Shown here piece after piece: positions 36,247-48,115 of a stretch of 64,000 nt of DNA. Under the pieces are notes generated by a model that was not told where the DNA came from, made no database searches, and saw nothing but the letters and a program-made list of their open reading frames with translations. Origin of the DNA: Ehretia macrophylla (Eukaryota > Streptophyta > Magnoliopsida > Boraginales > Ehretiaceae); the NCBI GenBank assembly GCA_037974665.1, contig CM075782.1, forward strand, positions 40,724,851 through 40,788,850, in the 5' to 3' direction. Made by a program: the position numbers and the translations under genes. Every line of letters starts with the position of its first letter. The first letter of the stretch is position 1.

Positions 36247-36744
36247 TTACCGGTTCACAGTCCCAGCCCAGAGAAGTGACCCATTCAAAAGTCCCAAGTG
36301 GCTTAACGACAACCCATTCGCTTCAACAACGCAGCACCCTCACAAGACGTGATATCGACACATTGTTGGGCCCTCTAATGTCCCGCTAGTTAGGTTGTAT
36401 TCATTTTCGCAGCTTGCAACGTAAGATCCGGGACAGAAAAACAACACAAAAAGGAGAAAAGTGGCCCAAAACTGATGAAAACGTTCCATTTTAGGCTCCT
36501 AAAATTGGCATAGCCGAGCAATCTTGCTTCCCCCATCGTAGAGCTCTCAGAGAGCTTTCCAACGGTATGTTGTATGCTGCGTAACTACAGAGACCTAGTC
36601 ACAAGCCCCACACCCTCGGTTTGTGGGCCCAGCTTCTACGTGAAGCCAAATAGTCTTGCCCAAGGTACCGTAGGATTCGGTAATAGAAAAGTGATGGATA
36701 AAGTATCTTGGCAAGGCTAACCGAGGCAAAAAAATTGAAAAGCG

Positions 36745-36862
36745 GGGTGCAACTCTAGGACTTCCTAGGGGGTCACCAATCCAAGTACTACACTCGCCCA
36801 AGCACACTTAACTTCGGAGTTCTGATGGGATCCGGTGCATTAGGGCTGGTATAATTTTACCC
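36745..36862 (-). rRNA. 5S rRNA gene copy 45 (degenerate)
   Basis: 118-bp copy with about 12 differences. The RNA 5' end (TAATTTTACCC) and 3' end (GCAACTCTAGG) are both altered, and the A-box reads CACTTAAC. Confidence 0.86.
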
Positions 36863-37403
36863 ATCATGTTGAGGGCACAAATCCCTTATGTGGTGACGGT
36901 TCACAGTCCCAGCCCACACAAAGAGCCCAATCAAAAGGCCCAATGGGTTTAACGACAACCCATCCGCTTCAACAACGCAACATCTTCGTAAAACATGATA
37001 TCAACGCGTTGTAGGGCCCTTTAATGTCTTGCGAGTTTGGCTGTCGTCCTTTTCGCGGCTCACAACGTACGATCTGGATGGAAAAACAGCGCAAAAAGAA
37101 GAAAAGTTGCCCAAAATTGATGAAAACGTTCGATTTTAGGCTCCAAAAATAGGTGTAGCCAAGCAAGCTTGCTGCCCGCATTGTAGAGCTCTCGGAGAGC
37201 TTTCCAACGGTATGTTGTGCGCCGCGTAACTCCTTACGGATCAAAAGTTATGGGCACCGTAGCGATGGAGACCAGGTCACAAGCACCACGCCCTCGGTTT
37301 ACAGGCTCAGCCGCTACGTGAAACGAAGTTGTCTTGCCCAAGGTGCCGTGGGATTCGATAATAGAAATGTGATGGATAAAGCATCTTGGGAAGGCTAAAA
37401 GGG

Positions 37404-37521
37404 GGGTGCAACAATAGAACTTCCCAAGGGGTCACCAATCCAAGTACTACTCTCGCCCTAACACGCTTAACTTCGGAGTTCTGATGGGATCCGGTGCATT
37501 AGTGCTGGTATGATCGCACCC
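37404..37521 (-). rRNA. 5S rRNA gene copy 46 (no normal terminator)
   Basis: 118-bp copy with about 8 differences, all in the 3' half of the RNA. The 5' half and A-box are consensus. The usual CCGGGGCAAAAAAAATTG stretch beside the gene is deleted, so the only T run after the gene is TTTT. Confidence 0.88.
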
Positions 37522-38060
37522 GTCATGTTGAGGGCACAAATCCCTTATGTGTTGACGGTTCACAGTCGCAGCCCAGAGAGATAGCCCATTAAAAGGTCCC
37601 AATGGGCTTAACGAGAACCCATCGACTTAAACAACGCAGCATCCTCGCAATACGTGATGTCAACGCATTGTAAGGCCCTCTAAAGTCCAGCGAGTTAGGT
37701 TGTCTTCCTTTTCGCTGCTCACGACGTACGATTCGGGATGGAAAAACAGCACGAAAAGTAGAAAAGTAGCCCGAAACTGATGAAATTGTTCGACTTTTGG
37801 CTCCCAAAATAGGCACAGCCGAGCAAGCTTGCTGCCCTCGTCGTAGAGCTCTCGGAGAGCTTTTCAACGGTATGATGTTCGCCTTGTAACTCCTTACGGA
37901 TCAAAAGTTATACGCACCAGAGCGAAGGAGACCTAGTCACAAGCCCCACACCCTCGGTTTACGGGCCCAGCCGTTACGTGAAACCGTGGGATTCGATAAT
38001 AGAAATGTGATGGATAAAGCATCTTGGGAAGGCTAACTAGGGCAAAAAAATTGAAAAGAG

Positions 38061-38177
38061 GGGTACAACACTAGGACTTCCCAGGGGTCACCCATCCTAG
38101 TTCTACTCTCCTCCAAGCACGCTTAACTTCGGAGTTTTGATGGGATCCAGTGCATTGGTGCTTGTATGATCGCACCC
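38061..38177 (-). rRNA. 5S rRNA gene copy 47
   Basis: 117-bp copy with about 9 differences and a 1-bp deletion in the loop. A-box intact; intermediate element CCTCC. Confidence 0.88.
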
Positions 38178-38740
38178 GTCATGTTGAGGGCGCAAATCCC
38201 TTATGTTTTAATGGTTCACAGTCCCAGCCTAGAGAGATGGCCCATTCAAAAGCCCCAATGGGCTTAACGACAGCCCATCCGCTTCAACAACGCAGCATCC
38301 TCACAAGACGTGATATCGATGAGTTGTAGGGCCCTTTAATGTCCTGCAAGTTAGGTTGTCATCCTTTTTGCGGCTCACGTCGTACGATCCGGGATGAAAA
38401 AATAGCGCAAAAATCAGAAAAGTAGCCTGACACTGATAGAAATGATAAATTTTGGGCTCCAAAAATAGGCGCAGCCGAGCAGGCTTGCAGCCCCCATCGT
38501 AGAGCTCTCGGAGAGCCTTCCAACGGTATGAAGTGCGCCGCGTAACTCCTTACGGATCATAAGTTATGGACACCAGAGTGACGGGGACCTGGTCACAAGC
38601 CCCACGCCCTCGGTTTGCGGGCCCAGCCTCTACGTGAAGCGAAGTTGTCTTGCCCAAGGTACCGTGGGAATCGGTAATAGAAATGTGACTGATAAAGCAT
38701 CTTGGCAAGGCTAACCAGGGCAAAAAAAATTGAAAATGGG

Positions 38741-38858
38741 GGGTGCAACACAAGGACTTCCCAGGGGGTCACCTATCCTAGTACTACTCTCGCCCAAGCA
38801 CGCTTAACTTCGGAGTTCTGATGGGATCCGGTACATTAGTGCTGTTATGATCACACCC
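38741..38858 (-). rRNA. 5S rRNA gene copy 48 (near-consensus)
   Basis: 118-bp copy with about 5 differences, all single transitions or transversions outside the A-box and intermediate element. Confidence 0.92.
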
Positions 38859-39419
38859 ATCATGTTTAGGGTGCAAATGTCTTATGTGTTGATGGTTCAC
38901 AGACCCAGCCCAGAGTGATGTCCCATTCAAAAGTCCCAATGGGCTTAACGATAACCCATCCACTTCAACAATGTAGCATCCTCGTAAGATGTGATATCAA
39001 CGCGTTGTAGGCCCCTCTAATGTCTAACGAGTTAGGTTGTCGTCCTTTTTACGACTCACGACGTACGATCCGGGACAGAAAAAATACACAAAAACTACAA
39101 ATGTGGCCTAAAACTGAAAAAAAATTTTGATTTTGGGCTCCCAAAATAGGTGCAGCCTAGCATGATTGTTGTCCCCGCGTAGAGCTTTCAAAGAGCTTCC
39201 CAACGGTATGCTGTGTCCCGCATAACTCCTTACATATCAAAAGTTATGGGCACCGAAGCGACGGAGACCTGGTCACAAGCCCCACGCCCTCTGTTTGCGG
39301 GCCCAGCCTCTACGTGAAGCGAAGTTGTCTTGCCCAAGGTGCCGTGGGATTCAGTAATAGAAATGTGATGGAGAAAGCATGTTGGCAAGGCTAATCGAGG
39401 CAAAAAAAATTAAAAAGGG

Positions 39420-39537
39420 GTGTGCAACACTAGGACTTCCCAAGGGGTTACCCATCCTATTACTACTCTCGCCCAAGCACGTTTAACTTTGGAGTTCTGA
39501 TGGGATCCGGTGAATTAGGGCTGTTATGATCGCACGA
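39420..39537 (-). rRNA. 5S rRNA gene copy 49
   Basis: 118-bp copy with about 11 differences, including both helix I ends (GTGTGC; CGCACGA) and A-box GTTTAAC. Confidence 0.87.
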
Positions 39538-40097
39538 GTCATGTTTAGGGCATAAATCCCCTATGGGTTGATGGTTCACAGTCCCAGCCCAGAGAGATGA
39601 CCCATTCAAAAGTCCCATTGGGCTTAACTTCAACCCATCCGCTTCAACAATGCAGTATTCTCGCAAGATGTGATATCGATGCATTGTAAGGCCTTCTAAT
39701 GTCCCGCGAGTTGGGTTGTCGTCCTTTTCGCGGCTCACGACGTACAATCCGGGATGGAAAAAGGCACAAAAAGTAGAAAAGTGAACTGAAACTAATGAAA
39801 ACGTTCATTTTGGGCTCCAAAAACAGGCACAACTAAGCAGGCTTGCTGCCCCCATCGTAGAGCTCTCAGAGAGCTTTCCGATGGTATGCTGTACGCCGCG
39901 TAACTTCTTACGGATCAAAAGTTATGGGCACCGGTACGATGGAGACTTGGTCATAAGCCCCACGCCCTCTGTTTGCGTGCCCAGCTTTTACGTGAAGCGA
40001 AGTTGTCTTGCCCAAGGTGCCGTGGGATTCGGTAATATAAATGTGATGGATAAAGCATCTTGGTAAGGCTAATTGGGGCATAAAAATTTGAAAATGG

Positions 40098-40215
40098 AGG
40101 TGCAATACGAGGACTTCTCAGGGGGTCACCTATCCTAGTACTACTCTTGTCCAAGCACGCTTAACTTCGGAGTTCTAATGGGATCCGGTGCATTAGTACT
40201 GGTATGATCGCACCC
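40098..40215 (-). rRNA. 5S rRNA gene copy 50
   Basis: 118-bp copy with about 8 differences. A-box intact; intermediate element TGTCC. Confidence 0.89.
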
Positions 40216-40777
40216 GTCATGTTGATGGCGCAAATCCCTTATGTGTTGATAGTTCACTGTCCCAGCCCAGAGAGATGGCCCATTCAAAAGTCCCAATGGG
40301 CTTAACGACAACCCATCCGCTTCAACAACGTAGCATCCTCGCAAGACGTGATATTGACATGTTGTAAGGCCCTCTAATGTCCCGCGAGTTACGTTGTCGT
40401 CATTTTTGCGGCTCATGACGTACGACCCGGGATAGAAAAACATCACAAAAAGTAGAAAAGTGGCCCAAAATTGATGAAAGCATTCGATTTTGGGCTCCAA
40501 AAATAGGCGTAGCCGAGCAGGCTTGCTACCCCAATCGTAGAGCTCTCGGAGAGCTTTCCAACGGTATGTTGTGCGCTGCGTAACTCCTTACAAATCAAAA
40601 GTTATGGGCATTGGTGCGACAGAGACATGGTCACAAGCCCCACGCCCTCAGTTTGCGGGCCCAACTTCTACGTGAAGCTAAATTGTCTTGCCCAAGGGTC
40701 CATGGGATTCGGTAATAGAAATGTGATGGATAAAGCATCTTGGCAAGGATAACCGGGGCAACAAAAATTGAAAATAG

Positions 40778-40895
40778 GGGTGCAACACGAGGACTTCCCA
40801 GGGGGTCACTCATCCTAGTACTACTCTTGTCCAAGCATGCTTAGCTTCGGAATCCTGATGGGATCCGGTGCATTAGTGCTAGTATGATCACACCC
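40778..40895 (-). rRNA. 5S rRNA gene copy 51
   Basis: 118-bp copy with about 9 differences, A-box TGCTTAGC and GGAATCCTG for GGAGTTCTG. Confidence 0.88.
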
Positions 40896-41454
40896 GTCAT
40901 GTTGATACCGCAAATCCCTTGTGTGTTGACAGTTCACGGTCCCAGCCCTGAGAGATGACCCTTTCAAAAGTCCCAATGGGCTTAACGACAACCCATTATC
41001 TTCAACAACGTAGCATCCTCCCAAGATTTGATATCGACACATTGTAAGGCCCTCTAATGTCCCACAAGTTATGTCGTCATCCTTTTTACGGCTCACGACG
41101 TACGATACGGGACAAAAAAACAACACAAAAGCTTGGAAAGTGGCCAAAACTGATGAAAACATTCGATTTTGGCCTCCAAAAGGGGCACAGCGAGTAGCCT
41201 CGCTGCCCCCGTCGTAGAGCTCTCGAAGAGCTTTCCAACGGTATGCAGTGCGCCGTGTAACTCCTTACGGATCAAAAGTTATGGGCACCGGAGAGACGGA
41301 GACCTGGTCACAAGCCCCATGCCCTCGGTTTGCGGGCCCAGCCTCTACGTGAAGCGAAGTTGTCTTGCGCAAGGTACCGTGGAATTCGGTAATAGAAATG
41401 TGATGGATAAAGCATCTTGGCAAGGCGAACTTAGGCAAAAAAAATTGAATTGGG

Positions 41455-41572
41455 GGGTGCAACACGAGGACATCCCAAGGGGTCGCCCATCCTAGTACTA
41501 CTCTCGCCCTAGCATGCTTAACTTTGGAGTTCTGATGGGAGCCGGTGCATTAGTGCTGGTATGATCGCATTC
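41455..41572 (-). rRNA. 5S rRNA gene copy 52
   Basis: 118-bp copy with about 8 differences. Carries the GAGCCGG and CGCATTC variants and a 5' flank nearly identical to the copy at 3215. Confidence 0.9.
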
Positions 41573-42134
41573 GTCATGTTGAGGGCATAAATCCCGCATG
41601 TGTTGACGGTTCACAGTCCCAGCCCAGAGAGATGGCTCATTCAAAAGTCCCAATGGGCTTAACGACAACCCATCCATTTCAAGAACACAACATGCTCGCA
41701 AGACGTGATATCGACGCGTTATAAGGCCCTATAATGTCCCGCGAGTTAGGTTGTCATCCTTTTTGCAGCTTACGACGTATGATCCGGGACGGAAAAGAAG
41801 TACAAAAAGTAGAAAAATGGCCCAAAAGTGATGAAAACGTTCGATTTTGGGCTCTAAAAATAGGCGCAGTCGAGTACATTTGCTGCCCCCGTCGTAGAGC
41901 TCTCGGAGAGCTTTCCAATGGTATGATGTGCGCCTCGTAACTCCTTACAGATCAAAAGTTATGGGCATCGGAGCGACGGAGACCTGGTCACAAGCCCTAC
42001 GCCCTCGGTTTACGGGCCCAGCCTCTACATGAAGCCAAGTTGTCTTGCCCATGGTTCTATGGGATTCAGTAATAGAAATGTGATGGATAAAGTATCTTGG
42101 CAAGGCGAACTAGGGCAAAAAAAATTGAAAAGGG

Positions 42135-42252
42135 GGGTGCAATACAAGGACTTCCCAAGAGGTCGCCCATCCTAGTACTACTCTCGCCCAAGCACGTTTA
42201 ACTTCAGAGTTCTGATGGGATTCGGTGCCTTAGTGCTGGTATGATCGAACCC
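42135..42252 (-). rRNA. 5S rRNA gene copy 53
   Basis: 118-bp copy with about 9 differences, A-box GTTTAAC and RNA 5' end TCGAACCC. Confidence 0.88.
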
Positions 42253-42812
42253 GTCATGTTGAGGGCGCAAATCCCTTATGTGTTGACGGTTCACAGTCCT
42301 AACCCAGAGAGATGGCCCATTCAAAAGTCCCAATGGGATTAATGACAACCCATCCGCTTCAACAACGTAGCATCCTCACGAGACGTGATATCGACGCGTT
42401 GTAGGGCCCTCTATTGTCCCACGAGTTATGTTGTTGTCCTTTTCGTGGCTCCCGAGATACGATCCGGGATGGAAAAATTACACAAAAAGTAGGAAAGTAG
42501 CCCGAAATTGATGAAAACGTTCGATTTTGGGCTCGAGAAATAGGCGTAGCCAAGCAAGCTGGCTGCCCCTATCGTAGAGCTCTCGGAGAGCTTTCCAACG
42601 GTATACTGTGCACCGTGTAACTCCTTACGTATCAAAAGTAATGGGCACCAGAGCGATGGAGACCTGGTCATAAGCCCACGCCCGCGGTTTACGGGCCCAG
42701 CCTCTACTGAAGCGAAGTTGTCTTGCCCAAGTGGCCGTGGGATTCGGTAATAGAAATGTGATGGATAAAGCATCTTGGCAAGGCTAACCGGGGCAAAAAA
42801 AATTGAAAAAGA

Positions 42813-42930
42813 GGGTGCAACATGATGACTTCCCAGGGGGTCACCCATCCTAGTACTACTTTTGCCCAAGCACGTTTAACTTCAGAGTTCTAATACGATT
42901 CGGTGCATTAGTGCTGGTATGATCGCACCC
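42813..42930 (-). rRNA. 5S rRNA gene copy 54
   Basis: 118-bp copy with about 10 differences, A-box GTTTAAC and CTAATACGATTC upstream of it. Both helix I strands are intact. Its 5' spacer contains a block repeated near 47500. Confidence 0.88.
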
Positions 42931-43361
42931 GTCCTGTTGAGTGCACAAATCCCTTATGTGTTGACGGTTCACAGTCTGAGCCTTGAGACATGGCCCATCC
43001 AAAAGTCTCAATGGGCTTAACCACAACCCATCCCCTTCAACAACGCAGCATCCTCCCAAGATGTGATATTGACGAGTTGTAAGGCCCTCTAGTGTCTCAA
43101 GAGTTAGGTCGTCGTCCTTTTCGTGGCTCATGACGTACGATTCGGGACGTAAAAATAGAACAAAAAGTAGAAAAGTGGCCCAATAATGATGAAAACGTTC
43201 GATTTTGGGCTCCAAAATCAGGCACAACCGAGCAGGCTTACTGCCCCTGTCGTAGAGCTCTCGAAGAGCTTTTCAACGGTATGTTGTGCACCGCGTAACT
43301 CCTTACGGATCAAAAGTTATAGGCACCAGAGCGACGGAGACCTAGTCATAAGCCCCACGCC

Positions 43362-43366
43362 CTAGG
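43362..43366. repeat. Target-site duplication CTAGG (left)
   Basis: CTAGG before the LTR is repeated exactly at 45829-45833. The uninterrupted spacer reads CGCCCTAGGTTTGC. Confidence 0.92.
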
Positions 43367-45828
43367 TGTGAAACCCCACTTTCCTATCTTATCTCATTTT
43401 GTGTGAATTAACTTGTCTATGTGCTATGTGACTTAGAATGTGGTAATTTTAGTATCAATACTCCTAGAACATGCTAAATGTGCATTCATGAAATTTTCAT
43501 AAAAAACGGAGTCAGAAATTTTATTGTCGATTTTTAGTGAATAGTATTTTCGAAACACGTCCGCTAAAATTTTGAAATTGGTCTTTTTAACCCTTCTAGA
43601 CCTAGTCCACGGACTTTAATAGACCTGTGTTTGATTAAAACGGCTTTAAAATCGGCTTTAGAATTTATTAGGGTTTTTACACCGACTTTTGCGAAAATCG
43701 AGTTTTAAGCCGACTTGGGTGAAATTGTTCGATTGTAAAACTTCTTGTCACCTAAAAATAACCTACTTGAGCTATCTTGGGTGTTGAATAATTGTTTTGA
43801 ACTTTGGTAATCAATAAAATGCATTTAAAGTCAAGAAAATACTAAAACCACTAAAGCTTCAACATTGACTTTCATTTAATTTGTTGACTTCCAAGCTTAT
43901 ATCACCAACACACACTCACAAAGCACAAAAATACCCACAATTGCACACACATTGCCGAGAGGAAGAAGAGAGAAAAGAGAAAAGAGTTTTCAAGGTTTTC
44001 AAAGCAATTTTTCAAAGAAAAACCTAGTCTTTGTCCGTAGAACTTTGTGCCAAGTTGCATTCCGCTTGTTGGGCACGCATTGCATACATTCCTAGGCTTT
44101 TATTGCATCAAAGGTGAGAGAAAAATTTTGGATCTCAAAACTCATTTTTTTGTTTTTGCTCATAACTGCATTTTGAACTGTTAGAATGTTAATCTGATGT
44201 TAGATTATTGCTCTATGCATGCTAGGGATCGTTTAGGTGTATTACTACGAGATTTGAGCCATTGTAGCAAAATTATTTATTTTCGGGTATTTAAAGTTGA
44301 TAGAATGGCTTTTTGAGGATGATTTTGAGTTGTGTTGATCGGAATCGATTGCCGTCGATTTTTAAAAGTTTGATAATTATGTGGTAACGCCGTTGTAATG
44401 CCGAATTTTCGATTACGATGTTTGGGTGAAAATCCAAAAATTTCAGCCTAGGTGCCTTGAGGATTTAGGGTTGTTGGGCTTGATTTTAAAGTGTCTTGGT
44501 TGGTTTCCGAGAGGGCTAATGTAGTTGATTGAATAGGTGAGTGTTTGAAACTGATTTGGGGTTGTTTGGATTAGTAAAATGTAAGATATGATTATTTGAA
44601 GTTTAGGTTATCTTTCTTTAAATTATTGAATTGAGCCTTAGTTGATCGGGTGTGGTTTGAGTGATTGAATTGTGAGTTGTTGATGGGTAAACTAGGGTTT
44701 AATTGTGTGGTTAATGCATGTTCGGTTGGATAGCCTACTTTGTCATCTAACTTAGTTATTTGTTGTTAAATTGATTATTGATGTTATTATGATCATAATA
44801 TGATTATTGATGATGATAATATGATTATTGATGATGATTGATGATTATTGATTGATGATTGATGCCGGGAGGTAGGCAGTTCTGTTAGACTGTCCTCCTG
44901 TGAATGATTGATGTTTATTATTATTGTTGAGTCTTTGGTATGTGTGTGCCACCTCTCGGGCAGCATCAGGCTGTCGGGTTGATAATGGCATGACTACCAG
45001 AGACTGCCTCCAGCTCGCATGATGGAGGTGTCATGGAGGGAGAGGTTATTGGGGTACCTCGGGTGCGTGAGTTTATGGGAGTCACAAGAAGGCTATTATG
45101 ATCGTGATGGTGATTGGAGCTACACCAACTAGTGTATCCTTTATTGAATGGTCATTATAGATTATGTGATGATAGTATTATTAATGTTATTGTGTGTTTA
45201 CTTGCTCAAAGGATTAAATCCAATGAGCATAGTGAATACTGTAGAGATCTATCGGATCCTCACTGGGCTTATTTTATATAAGCTCACTCTCTATTATTGC
45301 ATGCCTACAGGTGTACTTTCGCAAGATTATGGGTACGTGCCTCCTGAAGAGGAGAATGTGGAAAATATGCCTTATGTGGATGAGTCTTATGTTTCGGAGA
45401 CTTATCATTGATGTTGTGCTGTTTTCCTATCTTATAAATTAACTTAGTAGACTTTTATATGCTTTGTAGTTCATTATGTAAAAGATGTTGAAGAGTTAAT
45501 GAATTAGTTGATGCTATCTTAGTAGCCTTTCTTTTGTTTATGATTAGGTTGCTAGATTGTCTCAATATGTTCTTGGTAATGTATATTAAAGGTTCATGTA
45601 TTATGTTGGAACGGAGGCGTATAACAAGGAATGTTTATTGTATATTATGGTTATGATGTATGTTGTTATGTTATCGAAGAAGTTGTTTGTTGTATGGTTT
45701 AAGGAGTTGATGTATGTTATCCTATTGAGGTTGGTTTAGAGCCTCGGTATCCTATTCACTGTCGTTATACTGCTGAAATTCCGTTGCGTCCTGACTGATC
45801 ATAGAAGCGGTCGGGTTAGGGCGTGACA
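43367..45828 (+). mobile_element. Solo LTR, family B (chromovirus-like)
   Basis: 2462-bp solo LTR bounded by TGTGAAACCCC and GCGTGACA with a perfect 5-bp duplication (CTAGG). Most of it does not match the 3.5-kb family A LTRs, but the section at about 44956-45137 shares a core with them: CGGGCAGCATCAGGCT, a CATGACTACCA-type motif, a GGGGTAC motif and GTATCCTTT, in the same order. The plus orientation is inferred from this order and from the TGTGA start. An 87-codon open frame at 45148-45411 starts with a hydrophobic stretch. It has no recognisable domain and no support as a gene. A TTTTATATAAG motif at about 45271 could be the LTR TATA box. Confidence 0.88.
44762..44863. repeat. GAT/ATTGAT low-complexity repeat inside solo LTR B
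   Basis: About 100 bp of imperfect GATTATTGATGATGAT-type units, purely simple-sequence. No coding or regulatory role is visible. Confidence 0.85.
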
Positions 45829-45833
45829 CTAGG
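45829..45833. repeat. Target-site duplication CTAGG (right)
   Basis: Exact repeat of 43362-43366, followed directly by the resumed spacer TTTGCGGGCCCAGCC. Confidence 0.92.
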
Positions 45834-45958
45834 TTTGCGGGCCCAGCCTCTACGTGAAGCGAAGTTGTCTTGCCCAGGGTACCATGGGATTCGGTAACGT
45901 AAATGTGATGGATAAAGCATCTTGGCAAGGCTAACTAAGGCAAAAAAAATCGAATGGG

Positions 45959-46076
45959 CGGTATAACAAGAGGACATCCTAGGGGGTCGCCCATCCTAGT
46001 ACTACTCTCGCCCTAGCACGCTAAACTTTGGAGTTCGGATGGGATCCGGAGCATTAGTGGTGGTATGATCGCAACC
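45959..46076 (-). rRNA. 5S rRNA gene copy 55 (degenerate)
   Basis: 118-bp copy with about 14 differences. RNA 3' end CGGTATAAC, A-box GCTAAAC and RNA 5' end GCAACC are all altered. Confidence 0.86.
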
Positions 46077-46638
46077 ATCATGTTGAGGGCGCAAATCCCT
46101 TATGTGTTGACGGTTCACAGTCCCAGTCCAGAGAGATGGCCCATCAAAAGTCCCAATGGGCTTAACGACAACCCATCCACTTCAACAACGCAGCATCCTC
46201 GCTAGACGTGATATCGACGCGTTGTAAGGCCCTCTAATGTCCCGCGAGTTAGGTTGTTGTCCTTTTCGCGGCTCACAACGTACGATTCGGGACGGATATA
46301 AAGCACAAAAAGTAGAAAAGTGGCTCAAAACTGATGAAAATGTTCTATTTTGGGCTCCAAAAATAGGCGCAGTCGAGTACATTTGCTGCCCCCGTCGTAG
46401 AGCTCTCGGAGAGCATTCCAACGGTATATTGTGTGCCTTGTAACTCCTTACGGATCAAAAGTTATGGGCATCGTAGCAAAAGATACCTAGTCACAAACCC
46501 CACGCCCTCGGTTTGCGGGCCCAGCCTCTACGTGAGGTGAAGTTGTCTTGCCCAAGGATCCGAGGGATTTAGTAATAGAAATGCGATGGATAAAGCATCT
46601 TGGCAAGGCTAACCGGGGCAAAAAAAAATTGAAAAGGG

Positions 46639-46756
46639 GGGTACAACACGAGGACTTCCTAGGGTATCACCCATTCTAGTACTACTCTCACCTAAGCACG
46701 CTTAACTTCGGAGTTCTGATGGGATTTGGTGAATTAGTGTTGGTATGATCGTACCA
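46639..46756 (-). rRNA. 5S rRNA gene copy 56 (degenerate)
   Basis: 118-bp copy with about 13 differences, including loop GGGTATC, intermediate CACCT and RNA 5' end GTACCA. A-box core intact. Confidence 0.87.
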
Positions 46757-47318
46757 GTCATGTTGTGGGCACAAATCCCTTATGTGTTGACGATTCACAG
46801 TCCCAACCCAAACAGATGGCCCATTCAAAAGGCCCAATGGGCTTAACGACAACCCATCTACTTCAACAACACAGCAACCTCGCAAGACGTGATATCAACG
46901 CGTTGTAAGGCCTTCTAGTGTCCCGCAAGTTAGGTTGTCATCCTTTTTGTGGATCAAAACATATGATCCGGGATGGAAAAATTGCACAAAAAGTAGAAAA
47001 GTAGCCCGAAATTGATGAAAACGTTCGATTTTGGGCTCGAGAAATAGGCGCAGCCTAGCAAGCTGGCTGCCCCTGTCATAGAGCTCTCGGAGAGCTTTCT
47101 AACACTATGCTTTGCGCCGCGTAACTCCTTACGGATCAAAAGTTTTGGGCACCGGAGCGACGGAGCCCTGGTCACAAGCCCTACACCCTCAATTTGTGGG
47201 CCCAGCCTCTACGTGAAGTGAAGTTGTCTTGCCCAAGGTGCCGTGGGATTCAATAATAGAAATGTGATGGATTAAGCATCTTGGCAAAGCTAACCGGGGC
47301 AAAAAAAGTTGAAAATGG

Positions 47319-47436
47319 GGGTACAACACGAGGACTTCCTAGGGGGTCACCCATCCTAGTACTACTCTCGCCCAAGCACGCTTAGCTTCGGAGTTCTGAT
47401 GGGATCCGGTGCATTGGTGGTGGTATGATCACACCC
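47319..47436 (-). rRNA. 5S rRNA gene copy 57
   Basis: 118-bp copy with about 6 differences, including A-box GCTTAGC and a CpG loss at the RNA 5' end (TCACACCC). Confidence 0.91.
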
Positions 47437-47997
47437 ATCATGTTGATTGCGCAAATCCCTTATGTATTGACGGTTCACAGTCCCAATCCAAAGAGATAGC
47501 CCATCCAAAAGTCTCAATGGGCTTAACCACAACCCATCCCCTTCAACAACGCAGCATCCTCCCAAGATGTGATATTGACGAGTTGTAAGGCCCTCTAGTG
47601 TCTCACGAGTTAGGTCGTCGTCCTTTTCGTGGCTCATGACGTACGATTCGGGACGTAAAAATAGAACAAAAAGTAGAAAAGTGGCCCAATAATGATGAAA
47701 ACGTTCGATTTTGGGCACCAAAATTAGGCACAGCCGAGCAAGCTTACTACCCCCATCGTAGAGCTCTAGGACACCTTTCCAACTGTATGTTGTGCGTTGC
47801 ATAACTCATTACGGATCAAAAGATATGGGCACTGGAATGATGGAGACTTGGACACAGGCCCCACGCCCTTGGTTTGCGGGCCCAGCCTCTACGTGAAGCG
47901 AAGTTGTCTTGCCCAAGCTGCCGTGGGATTCGGTAATAGAAATTTGATGGATGAAACATCTTGGAGGGCTAATCGGGGCAAAAAAAATTGAAAATGG

Positions 47998-48115
47998 GGG
48001 TACAACACGAGGACTTCCCAAGGGGTCACCCATCCTAGTACAACTCTCACCCAAGCACGCTTAACTTCGGAGTTCTGATGGGATCCGGTGCATTAGTGCT
48101 GGTATGATCGCACCA
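47998..48115 (-). rRNA. 5S rRNA gene copy 58 (near-consensus)
   Basis: 118-bp copy with about 4 differences (GGGTAC; GTACAAC; CACCC; CACCA). A-box intact. Confidence 0.92.

Larger units (their letters stand above)
33823..43366 (-). repeat. 5S rDNA tandem array, block 3
   Basis: Fourteen 5S copies, mostly 677-681 bp apart, with three shorter spacings (646, 659 and 657 bp) after the copies at 36099, 36745 and 37404. Spacers hold no gene. A 247-bp stretch at 34173-34419 is repeated without change at 34853-35099. The block ends inside a spacer at the CTAGG target site of another solo LTR. Confidence 0.95.

Noticed and set aside
30255..43366. Shared CTAGG target site of two solo LTRs as a sign of sequence-specific insertion
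   Set aside because: The two sites lie in different parts of the spacer and the first insertion used TTAAC. Two matches are not enough.
45148..45411. 87-codon open frame with a hydrophobic start in solo LTR B
   Set aside because: No domain, no relatives visible in the window, and it lies in the likely promoter region of the LTR. Chance is the simpler explanation.
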